The notes under the pieces are model-generated. The model made no database searches and was not told the origin of the DNA. It was given only the letters and a program-made list of their open reading frames with translations. Below are positions 23,646 to 32,097 of a DNA stretch of 64,000 nt, piece by piece. Numbering within the stretch: position 1 is the stretch's first letter; the number at the start of each line of letters is the position of its first letter. The DNA comes from Demequina capsici (GTDB lineage Bacteria; Actinomycetota; Actinomycetes; Actinomycetales; Demequinaceae). The stretch covers positions 3,019,246 through 3,083,245 of the forward strand of contig NZ_CP134880.1 in NCBI RefSeq assembly GCF_032102965.1, in the 5' to 3' direction. The position numbers were made by a program, and so were the translations under genes.

Positions 23646-24523
23646 TACAGCCAGCCCTTCCACACCGCGATCAGCAGCATGGTCACCAGGAAGCCGACAG
23701 GCTGGTTCAGCCACAGGAACGTACGCCAGCCACGGTTCGCGTCCTCGCAGGTGTCGTCGGTGATGCGCCCGAACCGCGCGACCGACAGCACGTACGGCAC
23801 GACGAGAAGGGCCGCGAGGCGCCCCGGCCACGGAAGCGTCGCGAGCACGACGGCGGCAAGGATGTACCAGCCGAACGCGAGCCAGACCGTCCGCCGCGCA
23901 CCGAGGTACGTGGCGACCGACGAGATGCCGCCCTCACGGTCGGCCGTCACGTCCTGCACCGCGCCGAATGCGTGGCTCGCCATGCCCCACGTCAGGAACG
24001 CGGCCCAGACCTGCCACACGCCCGGATCCGCGATCGGCGCGCCGGCCAGCACCAGCCCGTAGACGAGCGGGCCCACGAAGTGCACCGCGGACGTGATCGA
24101 GTCGAGGAACGGCCGTTCCTTGAACCGCAGCCCCGGCGCCGAGTAGGCGACGACCGCGAACACGACCGTCAGGAGCACCACGCCCGCCGCGACCGTGCCC
24201 TGCAGCACGAGCCATACGACGAACGGCACCACCGACACGGCCGACGCCCACAGGATCGCGCGATGCACCCGCCTCGCCTGCGCGCGGTCGCGGATCACGT
24301 CGCCCTCGATGCCGCCCTTGCGAGGGTTCGCCAGGTCCGACTCGTAGTCGAAGACATCGTTCACGCCGTACATCAGCAGGTTGTACGGGATCAGGAAGAA
24401 CAGGGTGCCCACGATCAGCACCGCATCGACCTGTCGCGTGACCAGCAGATACCCGGCCGCGAAGGGGAAGGCGGTGTTGATCCACGACACCGGCCGCGAC
24501 GCCTTGACGATGCTCGCGATCAC
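23645..24523 (-). CDS. crtEb: Lycopene elongase / UbiA-type prenyltransferase
   Basis: A 292-residue UbiA-family membrane enzyme with about 8 helices. The Mg-diphosphate motifs are NDVFDYESD near residue 55 and DVTADREGG near 192. As last gene of a cluster with crtYe/crtYf it should add dimethylallyl groups to lycopene, giving C45 and C50 carotenoids (flavuxanthin-type). It starts with GTG, with GAGGAGG upstream, and overlaps crtYf by 4 bases. Family and context are clear; the exact product is inferred. Confidence 0.9.
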   Translation of the reverse strand: MIASIVKASRPVSWINTAFPFAAGYLLVTRQVDAVLIVGTLFFLIPYNLLMYGVNDVFDYESDLANPRKGGIEGDVIRDRAQARRVHRAILWASAVSVVPFVVWLVLQGTVAAGVVLLTVVFAVVAYSAPGLRFKERPFLDSITSAVHFVGPLVYGLVLAGAPIADPGVWQVWAAFLTWGMASHAFGAVQDVTADREGGISSVATYLGARRTVWLAFGWYILAAVVLATLPWPGRLAALLVVPYVLSVARFGRITDDTCEDANRGWRTFLWLNQPVGFLVTMLLIAVWKGWL

Positions 24524-24870
24524 AGGACCTCCTCGTCACCTTGAGGAGCGACGTCGCCATCACCGCCAGGCGGCACGCCAGGCGCGATCCGTGCCGTCCA
24601 TGTCCACAGCGCGGGCACCAGCAGGACAGCGCCGATGCAGTACGCGAAGTCCTCGACGGGCGCGATCGGCACCCTCAGCCCCAGGATGAGCGAGTCGTCG
24701 TAGTCCACGATCCCCGCCCCCACGATCACGTTGTCGAAGACCGCCGTCAGCGTCATCAGCACCAGCCCGGTGAGCACCAGCGGCCGCCCCGGGAGCCGAC
24801 GCAGCGCCGGCACGGTCACGAGGCCGATCGCGACGAGGACCATGCCGGACAGGGTCGCGTACGTGATCAT
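24520..24870 (-). CDS. crtYf: C50 carotenoid cyclase subunit f
   Basis: A 116-residue, three-helix lycopene-cyclase-domain protein with the conserved RVPIAPVEDFAY near residue 66 and DNVIVGAGIVDYDD before it. It works as a heterodimer with CrtYe to cyclise the ends of the C50 chain. The family alone does not say whether the rings are epsilon (decaprenoxanthin) or gamma (sarcinaxanthin). It starts within the crtYe stop (ATGA). Confidence 0.88.
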   Translation of the reverse strand: MITYATLSGMVLVAIGLVTVPALRRLPGRPLVLTGLVLMTLTAVFDNVIVGAGIVDYDDSLILGLRVPIAPVEDFAYCIGAVLLVPALWTWTARIAPGVPPGGDGDVAPQGDEEVL

Positions 24871-25238
24871 GCGTCGACGGCCCGGCTGGTGCCGCCCGGA
24901 GGCCCGTCGTCGGGAGCGGAGCGGGTCCGGGCGTCGCGCGAGCGCGAGAACCAGCGCCACAGCAGGAGCGTCTGGTAGGTCAGCAGGACCAGGAAGAGCA
25001 GCTCCTCGACCGGGATCTGCGGAGCGAGCCGCACGCCCGTGAGGTACGGAGCATCGCCGATGAAGAAGATGCCCCGCCCCACACCGAGCGCATCCCACGC
25101 GAGGAACACGACGACGGCACCCGCCACCGTGACCATGGTGCGCGCCGGCTGCACGAACAGCGCGAGCCTCAGGCGTCGGTCCAGCACGGCCAGCCCCCCG
25201 ATGCTGATGGCGAGCGCGGCCAGGTACGTCAGGCTCAC
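24867..25238 (-). CDS. crtYe: C50 carotenoid cyclase subunit e
   Basis: A 123-residue membrane protein of the same cyclase domain, with RLAPQIPVEELLFLVLLTYQ near residue 71 and VFLAWDALGVGRGIFFIG near 44. It is the partner of CrtYf; the PVEE and PVED motifs are the acidic residues expected in the active site. It has a GTG start and 4-base overlaps with crtI before it and crtYf after it. The C-terminal 25 residues are polar and unconserved-looking. Confidence 0.88.
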   Translation of the reverse strand: MSLTYLAALAISIGGLAVLDRRLRLALFVQPARTMVTVAGAVVVFLAWDALGVGRGIFFIGDAPYLTGVRLAPQIPVEELLFLVLLTYQTLLLWRWFSRSRDARTRSAPDDGPPGGTSRAVDA

Positions 25239-26968
25239 CCGCCCGCTCCTCGCACGTCGACCACGCCACCCGGCGTGAGGGTGCCGCGAGCGAGCTCGCC
25301 GAGCCGGCCTCGACGCGTGGACGACGAGAGGAAGCCCCGGTGCGCCGGCGTCGGCATGGGCGACGCCCCGGTGTCGCCGAGCAGCCGCTTGGCCACCAGC
25401 TCGGCGGAGATCAGGCAGATGGGCATGCCGATGCCCGGCACGGTCGACGACCCTACGTACAGCAGGTTGCGCACCTTGGGCGACGCGTTCCCGGGCCGGA
25501 ACATCGCTGACTGCGCCAGCGTGTGCTCCAGCCCCAGCGCTGAGCCCTTCCAGGCGGACAGCTCGGTGGCGAAGTCCGCCGGCGCGGTGACCTTGAACAG
25601 CGTGGTGCGTTCGCGCAGGTCGGGGATCCGTGCCCACGCCGCTACCTGATCAAGGTAGCCCCACGCGAGCTCCTCCAGGTGCGCGCGCGAGTCCTCCGTC
25701 GCGCCGAGCGACGGGTCCGCCGGGAACGGCACCAGCATGAACAGGTTCTCGTAGCCGGCGGGCGCTGCGGTCGGGTTCGTGGCCGTCACGCGGGACACGT
25801 ACAGCGACCCTGGCACCGGCGCCGACAGCTCCCCGTCGCCGACGATCTGTGCGAAGTTCGCGTCCCAGTCGCGGGTGAAGAACAGCGAGTGATGCGCGAG
25901 CTCCGGCAGGGCTCCCTTGACACCCGCGAACACCAGCAAGGCGCTCACACCAGGGGAGCGCCGCGCCCAACGTGGCTCGTCCTGCCAGCGGTGCGGCGCC
26001 TCGAGCAGCGCGGTCTCGGTGTGATGCATGTCCGCGCCGGACACGACCACGTCCGCCGGCAGGGTCGTGCCGTCGGCGAGGACCACGCCTGACGCGAGGC
26101 CGTCGTCCCCCACCACGATCCGGGACACGTCGCAGCCGGTCCGCAGGACAGCGCCCTCGTCGCGGGCGATCCGCGCCAGCGCCTCCACCACCTCGTACAT
26201 CCCGCCCCGCGGGTACCGGACGCCGTCGGTGAGGTCCATGTGGCTCATGAGCGAGTACAGCGACGGAGCACGGTCGGGCGCCGAGCCGAGGAACACGGCA
26301 TGAAAGCCCAGGATCTTCCGCAGCCGAGGATCGCGCACATGGCGGTCGATCTTGGCGCCCAGCGGTCGCGTCAGCAGCGAGCCCAGCGCCGGCAGCCTGC
26401 GCACCACCTCGCGCGACGCGACCTTCAGCGGGTTCTCGTACGTCGTGTAGAGGAAGCTGTCCAGCGCCAGCCGGTAGAGCGAGTACGAGTCCTCGGCGTA
26501 CCGCCGCATCGCGGCACCGTCGCCCGCGCTCACCGCGTCGAAGCGTGCATAGTTCGCCTCGGGGTCGGCGACCACGTCCAGCTGCTCCGCAGGCCCGTGC
26601 GCGTCGTCGCCCTCGAAGAACACCCGGTAGCGCGGATCCAGGTCCACCAAATCGAGCTCGTCCTCGACCCGTCGACCCATGAGCGCGAAGAACTGGTCGA
26701 ACGCCTCCGGCATGAGGTACCACGACGGTCCCGTGTCCCACGTGTAGCCCGCCCGCTGCCACCGTCCCGCTCGGCCGCCGAGCTGCGCATGGCGCTCCAG
26801 CAGGGTCACCCGCGCGCCGCCACGAGCCAGCAGCCCGGCCGTCGCAAGTCCCCCGATGCCGCCGCCGATCACGACGATCCGGGGGCCGGCGCCGCCCTGC
26901 GTCGCTGCGTTCCCTGTCTCGCGTGCGGCCCGTGCGTCCCGTGCGTCCCGTGCGTCCCTTGAGCTCAC
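25235..26968 (-). CDS. crtI: Phytoene desaturase
   Basis: A 577-residue FAD-dependent CrtI that converts phytoene to lycopene. The Rossmann motif is VVIGGGIGGLATAGLLARGG near residue 33, followed by HAQLGGRAGRW. The C-terminal family signature is GSSTVPGIGMPICLISAELV. It starts at GTG 26968 in a 4-base overlap with crtB. The first 25 residues contain a repeated RDA triplet (RDARDARDARAARE), encoded by a short 9-base DNA repeat; this extension is not needed for the fold, and a start after it cannot be excluded. Confidence 0.93.
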   Translation of the reverse strand: MSSRDARDARDARAARETGNAATQGGAGPRIVVIGGGIGGLATAGLLARGGARVTLLERHAQLGGRAGRWQRAGYTWDTGPSWYLMPEAFDQFFALMGRRVEDELDLVDLDPRYRVFFEGDDAHGPAEQLDVVADPEANYARFDAVSAGDGAAMRRYAEDSYSLYRLALDSFLYTTYENPLKVASREVVRRLPALGSLLTRPLGAKIDRHVRDPRLRKILGFHAVFLGSAPDRAPSLYSLMSHMDLTDGVRYPRGGMYEVVEALARIARDEGAVLRTGCDVSRIVVGDDGLASGVVLADGTTLPADVVVSGADMHHTETALLEAPHRWQDEPRWARRSPGVSALLVFAGVKGALPELAHHSLFFTRDWDANFAQIVGDGELSAPVPGSLYVSRVTATNPTAAPAGYENLFMLVPFPADPSLGATEDSRAHLEELAWGYLDQVAAWARIPDLRERTTLFKVTAPADFATELSAWKGSALGLEHTLAQSAMFRPGNASPKVRNLLYVGSSTVPGIGMPICLISAELVAKRLLGDTGASPMPTPAHRGFLSSSTRRGRLGELARGTLTPGGVVDVRGAGG

Positions 26969-27870
26969 TGCGCGCTCCTCTCCACACGCGCCCGCCGGCG
27001 CGTCACCGTGTTCCGCAACGCGAGAGCCAGCTTCATGCTGTCGGGGACGCGTACGCGCTGCGCGCTGAGGCGCGCCGCCGGCGTGACCGCGATGCGGTCC
27101 AGCAGCCGCAGGTAGATGTCGATGGTGGTGCCCACCGCGATCCGAGCGCGGCGGGGCAGGGCGGGCATGCAGCGCTCGGCCGCGTGCACGTCGGCCCTGC
27201 AGTCGGCCACGAGCGCCGCCAGGCGGGCATCGTCCAGCGTGTGCGCCGTGACGCCAGGGAAGTACGAACGACCGAGCGCCGACTCGTCGGCCCCCAGGTC
27301 CCGCAGGAAGTTCACCTTCTGGTACGCCGCGCCCAGCCTGCGCGCGCCCTCGGCTGCGGTGGGAGGCAACGGTCGCGGACCCTCGCTCGAGTTGAGGAAC
27401 ACCGCCAGGCACATCTCCCCGATCACCTCCGCGGACCCGTGGACGTAGGCGGCGAACGTCTCCGGCGTGTGCACCGTGCGCTCCAGGTCCATGCGCATGG
27501 AGGCGAAGAACGGCTCGGTCTGCGCGCGCGTGATCCCCACCTGCGCCGCCGTGCGCCCGAACGCGTGCGCTACCAGGTTCGTGGAGAAGCCCCGGTCGAG
27601 AGCCGCATGCACCTCGCGCTCGAACGCGTCCAGCAGCTCGCCGGCGTCGGGACCGCGGTAGGTGTCGACGATCTCGTCCGCCACCCGCACCATCGCGTAC
27701 ACGTCCTCGATGTGACCGCGCATCGCTTTGGGCAGCAGCCGCGTCCCGGTGCCGAAGCTCGTGGAGTAGCGCGCGATCACCTGTGAGGCGGCATCGTGGG
27801 CGGTGCGGTCGTACAGCGCGAGGTCGGTGTCGGGCACGTCCGCAGGGGGGCGCGCGTCGGCGTCGTTCAC
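26965..27870 (-). CDS. crtB: Phytoene (C40) synthase
   Basis: A 301-residue squalene/phytoene synthase that joins two geranylgeranyl diphosphates. The two Asp-rich metal sites are VRVADEIVDT near residue 61 and NFLRDLGADE near 190, and YSTSFGTGTRLLP is the family's N-terminal signature. Start is GTG 27870, overlapping the crtE stop by 4 bases. No frame problems were seen. Confidence 0.94.
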   Translation of the reverse strand: MNDADARPPADVPDTDLALYDRTAHDAASQVIARYSTSFGTGTRLLPKAMRGHIEDVYAMVRVADEIVDTYRGPDAGELLDAFEREVHAALDRGFSTNLVAHAFGRTAAQVGITRAQTEPFFASMRMDLERTVHTPETFAAYVHGSAEVIGEMCLAVFLNSSEGPRPLPPTAAEGARRLGAAYQKVNFLRDLGADESALGRSYFPGVTAHTLDDARLAALVADCRADVHAAERCMPALPRRARIAVGTTIDIYLRLLDRIAVTPAARLSAQRVRVPDSMKLALALRNTVTRRRARVERSAQ

Positions 27871-28949
27871 GACACGCGGTCCTCAAGCAGGTCGATGAGC
27901 TCGATCAGGTAGCCCGACAGCGGGGCCGGGATCCGTTCGAAGGCGAGCCTGCGGGCCAGGCGCGCGTGGCGGCGGGCGACGCCCATCGCCTGACCGCGCG
28001 CACCGGACTCGATGAGGGCCTCCCGCACCTGCGCGGCACCGGCCTCATCGAGGTCGGCGCGACCGAGCGCGGCCTCCAGCACCTCGCGCTCGGCCGCGCT
28101 GGCACGGTGGAAGCCCAGGCGCATCAGCTCGGTGCGCTTGCCCGCGCGCAGGTCCGACAGGACGGACTTGCCCGTGACGGACGGATCGCCGAACACCCCC
28201 AGGTCGTCGTCGACGATCTGGAACGACACCCCCAGCGAGGTGCCGATGCGCTCCAGGTGCCCGATCATCGTCGGGTCCGCGCCCGCGAGCTGGGCGCCGG
28301 CCAGGAGCGGCACCACGAAGGTGTACGTGGCGGTCTTGAGCTCGGCGACGGCGAGCGCGTCGGCCTCCGAGGGAGGGGTGAGGTCGCCGTACGCGTCGAG
28401 CAGCTCGCCGGCGATCGTGGTGCGGATGGCCCGCGTGAGCAGGTTGAGGCACGCGAGGCGATGATGCGCCGGCAACGCGGCGGTGGAGATCAGGTCATAG
28501 GCCGACGCGATCGCCAGGTCGCCTCCCAGCAGCGCGGCCGACAGCACGTGGTTGTCCACCTGCGCCTGCGTGAGCGGTCCCCCGCTGAGGGCGGCGCGTC
28601 GGGATCCCGCGACATTCGGGCGGCCGCGCCGCACCTCGTCGTGGTCCAGGATGTCGTCGTGCACGAGCATCGCCGTGTGAAGCATCTCCATGGCGGCAGC
28701 GACGGGCACCACGGCGTCGGGCTCCTCACCGCCGAGCCCCGAGTATGCGGCCAGGGTCAGCGAGGGGCGCAGGCTCTTCCCGCCCTCGAACTGGTCCCCG
28801 AGCGTCAGCCACAGGTCGCGGTAGTCCGCACCTGCAGAGGGGAGCCTCGCGGCCTCGACGGACACGTGCTCCGCGATCGTCTCCGCCACAGCATCGAGCC
28901 GCCCCCGCACCACCTCGTGCAGCGACTCCACGCTGACAACACGCTCCAT
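27867..28949 (-). CDS. crtE: Geranylgeranyl diphosphate synthase
   Basis: A 360-residue trans-prenyltransferase that supplies GGPP for the pathway. The first Asp-rich motif is LVHDDILDHD near residue 96, the second FQIVDDDLGVFGD near 245, and GGKSLRPSL lies at about 56. ATG 28949 is the first gene of the operon; its -10 box sits 7 bases upstream, so the mRNA is probably leaderless. Confidence 0.93.
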   Translation of the reverse strand: MERVVSVESLHEVVRGRLDAVAETIAEHVSVEAARLPSAGADYRDLWLTLGDQFEGGKSLRPSLTLAAYSGLGGEEPDAVVPVAAAMEMLHTAMLVHDDILDHDEVRRGRPNVAGSRRAALSGGPLTQAQVDNHVLSAALLGGDLAIASAYDLISTAALPAHHRLACLNLLTRAIRTTIAGELLDAYGDLTPPSEADALAVAELKTATYTFVVPLLAGAQLAGADPTMIGHLERIGTSLGVSFQIVDDDLGVFGDPSVTGKSVLSDLRAGKRTELMRLGFHRASAAEREVLEAALGRADLDEAGAAQVREALIESGARGQAMGVARRHARLARRLAFERIPAPLSGYLIELIDLLEDRVS

Positions 28950-28955
28950 CACGTC

Positions 28956-28961
28956 ACTATA
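28956..28961 (-). promoter_or_regulatory. -10 box of the carotenoid operon
   Basis: TATAGT on the minus strand occupies positions -12 to -7 relative to the crtE ATG, predicting a leaderless transcript. No good -35 box is visible; the hairpin at 28969-28997 covers that zone, so an activator or alternative sigma factor may be involved. Confidence 0.6.
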
Positions 28962-28968
28962 GACAGCC

Positions 28969-28997
28969 GCGCCCGGTGGGACATTCCCACCGGGCGC
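28969..28997. terminator. Hairpin between pknB and crtE
   Basis: A 12-bp perfect stem (GCGCCCGGTGGG / CCCACCGGGCGC) with loop ACATT lies 25 bases after the pknB stop. It probably terminates the fhaA-pknB operon. It also overlaps the crtE promoter zone and could double as an operator. Confidence 0.7.
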
Positions 28998-29021
28998 CGG
29001 CTCATGCCTCATCGACAGGCG

Positions 29022-31091
29022 TCACGGAGCCGCGGTCGCGGTCGGGCTCGGGTTGCTCGTCGGTCCGGTCGACACGACGATCACCACGTTCGTGCCCACG
29101 GCCACCGAGGTGCCGCCCGACGGGTTCTGGGAGATGACCTGGTTCGCGGGCACCGTGGAGGACGGCTGCGACTGCACGGTGACCCCGAACCCGGCGGCCT
29201 GCAGCGCGGCGGTGGCGTTGATCTGCGTCTGGCCCACGACGTTCGGGACCTCCCGCGTCGACGGCGCCTTCGCCACCTCGATAGTCACGGTCGAGTTGAT
29301 CGGGACCAGGCCGGCCGCGGGGTCCTGCGACAGCACGGTCCCAGGGTCGACGGTGTCCGTCTCGGTCTCGGTCACGACGACGCTGAGTCCCTGGGCCGCG
29401 AGGTTGGCCTTGGCGGCGTCGACGGTGTCGCCGGTGAGGTCGGGCAGCTCCACCTGTCCGTCGGCGACGGACAGCGTGACGGACGAGCCGTAGTCCACGA
29501 CCGTCGACTCTGCCGGGTCGGTGCCGATGGCGCGACCGGCGTCCAGGCCGGGATCGTGCTGCGTGCTGTCGATCGAGTCGACGACCAGGCCTGCGGCCTC
29601 GAGAGCCGCCGTGGCGTCGTCCTGGGTCATGCCACGCACCGACGGCACTGTCACGGAGTCGGGCGCAGCGCTGACCACGACCGTCACGGTGGACCCCTCA
29701 TCGGCCTGCGTGTCGGCGACCGGGTCGGTCGAGATGACGGTGCCGATCGCCACGTCCGCGTTGACCTCCGTCTGCACGTCCGTGACGAAGCCCGCCTCCT
29801 GGAGCGTGGACTCCGCGTCCGCCTGGGTGAAGCCGACGACGTTCGGCACCGCGACGGTCTGCACCGTGGGCGTCGTGGGTCGGTTCAGCATGAAGATCAG
29901 CAGCAGGATCACGATGAGCGCCGCCGCGCCGAGCGACCCCCACAGGATCAACTTGCGCCTGCGCTCGTCGTCGTCGGAGACCAGCTCCTGCTCCTCCTGC
30001 ACCGCGACCGCACCGGTCACGGGCGGGACGGAGGCAGGCATGGCGCCCGTGGGACCCCAACCTGCCATGGGCATCACAGCGGTGCCGTCGGACGCCGGGG
30101 AGAGCGCCTCGGTCGGGTTCTCGCCCGTGCCGCCGGCCATCGCCGCGGCAGCGACGCCGGCCGCGCCTGCGCCGAGCGCCGCCGAGCCGATCGCGACCGC
30201 GCCCGTGCTCGGCGAGACAGGCCCGCCGTTCATCACGGAGTTGAGGTCGTCGAGGAACTCCTGTGCGCTCGAGTACCGCTCGTCACGGTTCTTGGCGAGC
30301 GCGCGGGACACCACCTGGTCGAGGGCGGGAGGCACGTCGGACGCGAACTGGGACGGCCGAGGCGCCTCCTCGCGGACGTGCTGGTACGCCACCGACACCG
30401 GGGAGTCGCCCACGAACGGCGGGCGGCCGGTGAGCAGCTCGAAGAGGAGGCAACCGGCCGAGTAGATGTCCGAGCGTGCGTCGACGTTCTCGCCGCGCGC
30501 CTGCTCGGGGGACAGGTACTGCGCGGTGCCGACGACGGCCTGCGTCTGCGTCATGGTCTGGCCCGCGTCGGCGAGAGCGCGCGCGATGCCGAAGTCCATC
30601 ACCTTCACGGCGCCCGTGGGGGTCAGCATGACGTTCGCGGGCTTGATGTCCCGGTGGACCAGCCCCGCGTGGTGCGCGTAGTCGAGCGCCGTCAGCACGC
30701 CGGACGTGATCTCGACGGCCTCGTCGATCGGCGCGGCCACGTCCCCCTGGAGGATGTCGCGGACCGTGTGGCCCTCGACGTACTCCATCACGATGTACGG
30801 GACCGCCTGCGGCTGGCCCGTCTCGGTGGCCACGTGGTCCTCACCGGTGTCGTACACCGCGACGATCGCAGGATGGTTGAGGCCCGCGGCCGCCTGCGCC
30901 TCGCGCCGGAAGCGCGTCTGGAACGACGGGTCGCGTGCCAGGTCGGCCCGCAGGATCTTAATGGCGACGGTGCGCCCGAGGCGCGTGTCGTAGCCGATGT
31001 GCACCTCGGCCATCCCGCCGCGACCGATGAGGTCGCCGACCTCGTACCGGCCACCCAGGATCTTCGATTCCTCGTTCATTCCTCGTCCCAT
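29022..31091 (-). CDS. pknB: Membrane serine/threonine kinase PknB with four PASTA domains
   Basis: 689 residues. The kinase domain (about 12-275) has GRGGMAEVH, VAIKILRAD (Lys), HRDIKPANVML (catalytic Asp) and DFGIARA, with a Thr-rich activation loop. A Pro/Ala linker and one membrane helix (near 380-400) follow. Four extracellular PASTA repeats (about 412-680), each beginning like VPNVVG, sense muropeptides or lipid II. Known PknB controls wall growth and division. ATG 31079 (MNEESKILGG) is an alternative start and fits homologues slightly better. Confidence 0.93.
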   Translation of the reverse strand: MGRGMNEESKILGGRYEVGDLIGRGGMAEVHIGYDTRLGRTVAIKILRADLARDPSFQTRFRREAQAAAGLNHPAIVAVYDTGEDHVATETGQPQAVPYIVMEYVEGHTVRDILQGDVAAPIDEAVEITSGVLTALDYAHHAGLVHRDIKPANVMLTPTGAVKVMDFGIARALADAGQTMTQTQAVVGTAQYLSPEQARGENVDARSDIYSAGCLLFELLTGRPPFVGDSPVSVAYQHVREEAPRPSQFASDVPPALDQVVSRALAKNRDERYSSAQEFLDDLNSVMNGGPVSPSTGAVAIGSAALGAGAAGVAAAAMAGGTGENPTEALSPASDGTAVMPMAGWGPTGAMPASVPPVTGAVAVQEEQELVSDDDERRRKLILWGSLGAAALIVILLLIFMLNRPTTPTVQTVAVPNVVGFTQADAESTLQEAGFVTDVQTEVNADVAIGTVISTDPVADTQADEGSTVTVVVSAAPDSVTVPSVRGMTQDDATAALEAAGLVVDSIDSTQHDPGLDAGRAIGTDPAESTVVDYGSSVTLSVADGQVELPDLTGDTVDAAKANLAAQGLSVVVTETETDTVDPGTVLSQDPAAGLVPINSTVTIEVAKAPSTREVPNVVGQTQINATAALQAAGFGVTVQSQPSSTVPANQVISQNPSGGTSVAVGTNVVIVVSTGPTSNPSPTATAAP

Positions 31092-31143
31092 GCTGTCGTC
31101 TGCAGGCCCTCGCGTCGGAGCCTATTGTGGCATCCCCGAACCG

Positions 31144-32097
31144 TCATCCCCGTGGACCCGTCAGATCCGGTCGTGGTCTGTGGACGCGCGGCGCGACCGA
31201 CGGGGGCATGCGTCGGCGGGCGGAGCGGTCGTCCTGGGAGTCGACGGTGACGTCGGGAAGCACCCGATCGGAGGGCGCGCGCAGCGCGAGCCCGGCGAGC
31301 AGATGCTCCAGCTCGGTGGCGTCGTGGGGCCTCCGTCGAGGGTTCTTCTCGAGCACCTTGAGGATGAGCGCGGTCAGCTCGGGCGACACGTGGTCCGGCA
31401 GCGGGGGCACCTTCTCGTTGACCTGGGCCACCGCGATGTCCACAGCGTTCGCCGCCGTGAACGGACGCTTCCCGACCACGGACTCGTACATGATGATGCC
31501 GAGCGAGTAGAGGTCGGACGCAGGGGTCGCAGGCTTGCCGAGCGCGAGCTCCGGCGCCAGGTACTGCGCCGTGCCCATCACCATGCCGGTGGCGGTGAGG
31601 GTGGTCTGGTCCTGGCTGCGGGAGACTCCGAAGTCGGTGATCTTGAGGTCGTCGTCACCGAACACGAGCAGGTTGCCCGGCTTGATGTCGCGGTGCATGA
31701 CGCCTGCGTCGTGGGCCGCCTGGAGGCCGCGGCATGCGGCGATCATGAGCTTCACCAGGCGTTGCTCGGGGATCACGCGGTCGCGCTCGAGGATGGTGGA
31801 CATGGGCTCGCCGTCGACGAGCTCCATGACCAGGTACGCGGTGCCCTCCTGGTCGCCGTAGTCGAGCACCTGCGCGATGTTCGGGTGCTGGACACCGGCG
31901 GCGTTCCTCGCCTCGTTCCCGAAGCGCTTGAGGAAGGTGGCGTTCGAGGCGGAGGCCTCCTTCAGCGTCTTGACCGCGACGGGTCGCGACAGGTCGATGT
32001 CCGACGCGCGCCACACCTCCCCCATGCCGCCGACCGCGATGAGCGACTCCAGGACGTACCGGCCGCCAAGCGTGGTCCCCCCTGCGATCCCCCTCAT
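31144..32097 (-). CDS. pknA: Serine/threonine kinase PknA, soluble form
   Basis: A 317-residue protein consisting of a Hanks-type kinase domain (about 10-270: VGGMGEVWRASD, VAVKTLKEA, HRDIKPGNLLVF, DFGVSRS, GTAQYLAPE) and a polar tail. Unlike many actinobacterial PknA proteins, no membrane segment or external domain is visible, so it appears cytosolic. It shares one base with the pbpA stop (TGATG). It probably acts with PknB and is opposed by PstP. Confidence 0.9.
   Translation of the reverse strand: MRGIAGGTTLGGRYVLESLIAVGGMGEVWRASDIDLSRPVAVKTLKEASASNATFLKRFGNEARNAAGVQHPNIAQVLDYGDQEGTAYLVMELVDGEPMSTILERDRVIPEQRLVKLMIAACRGLQAAHDAGVMHRDIKPGNLLVFGDDDLKITDFGVSRSQDQTTLTATGMVMGTAQYLAPELALGKPATPASDLYSLGIIMYESVVGKRPFTAANAVDIAVAQVNEKVPPLPDHVSPELTALILKVLEKNPRRRPHDATELEHLLAGLALRAPSDRVLPDVTVDSQDDRSARRRMPPSVAPRVHRPRPDLTGPRG

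Noticed and set aside
27783..31250. 1155-codon plus-strand frame opposite crtE and pknB
   Set aside because: It is the mirror of well-identified minus-strand genes; composition is His/Arg/Gly-rich with no domain.
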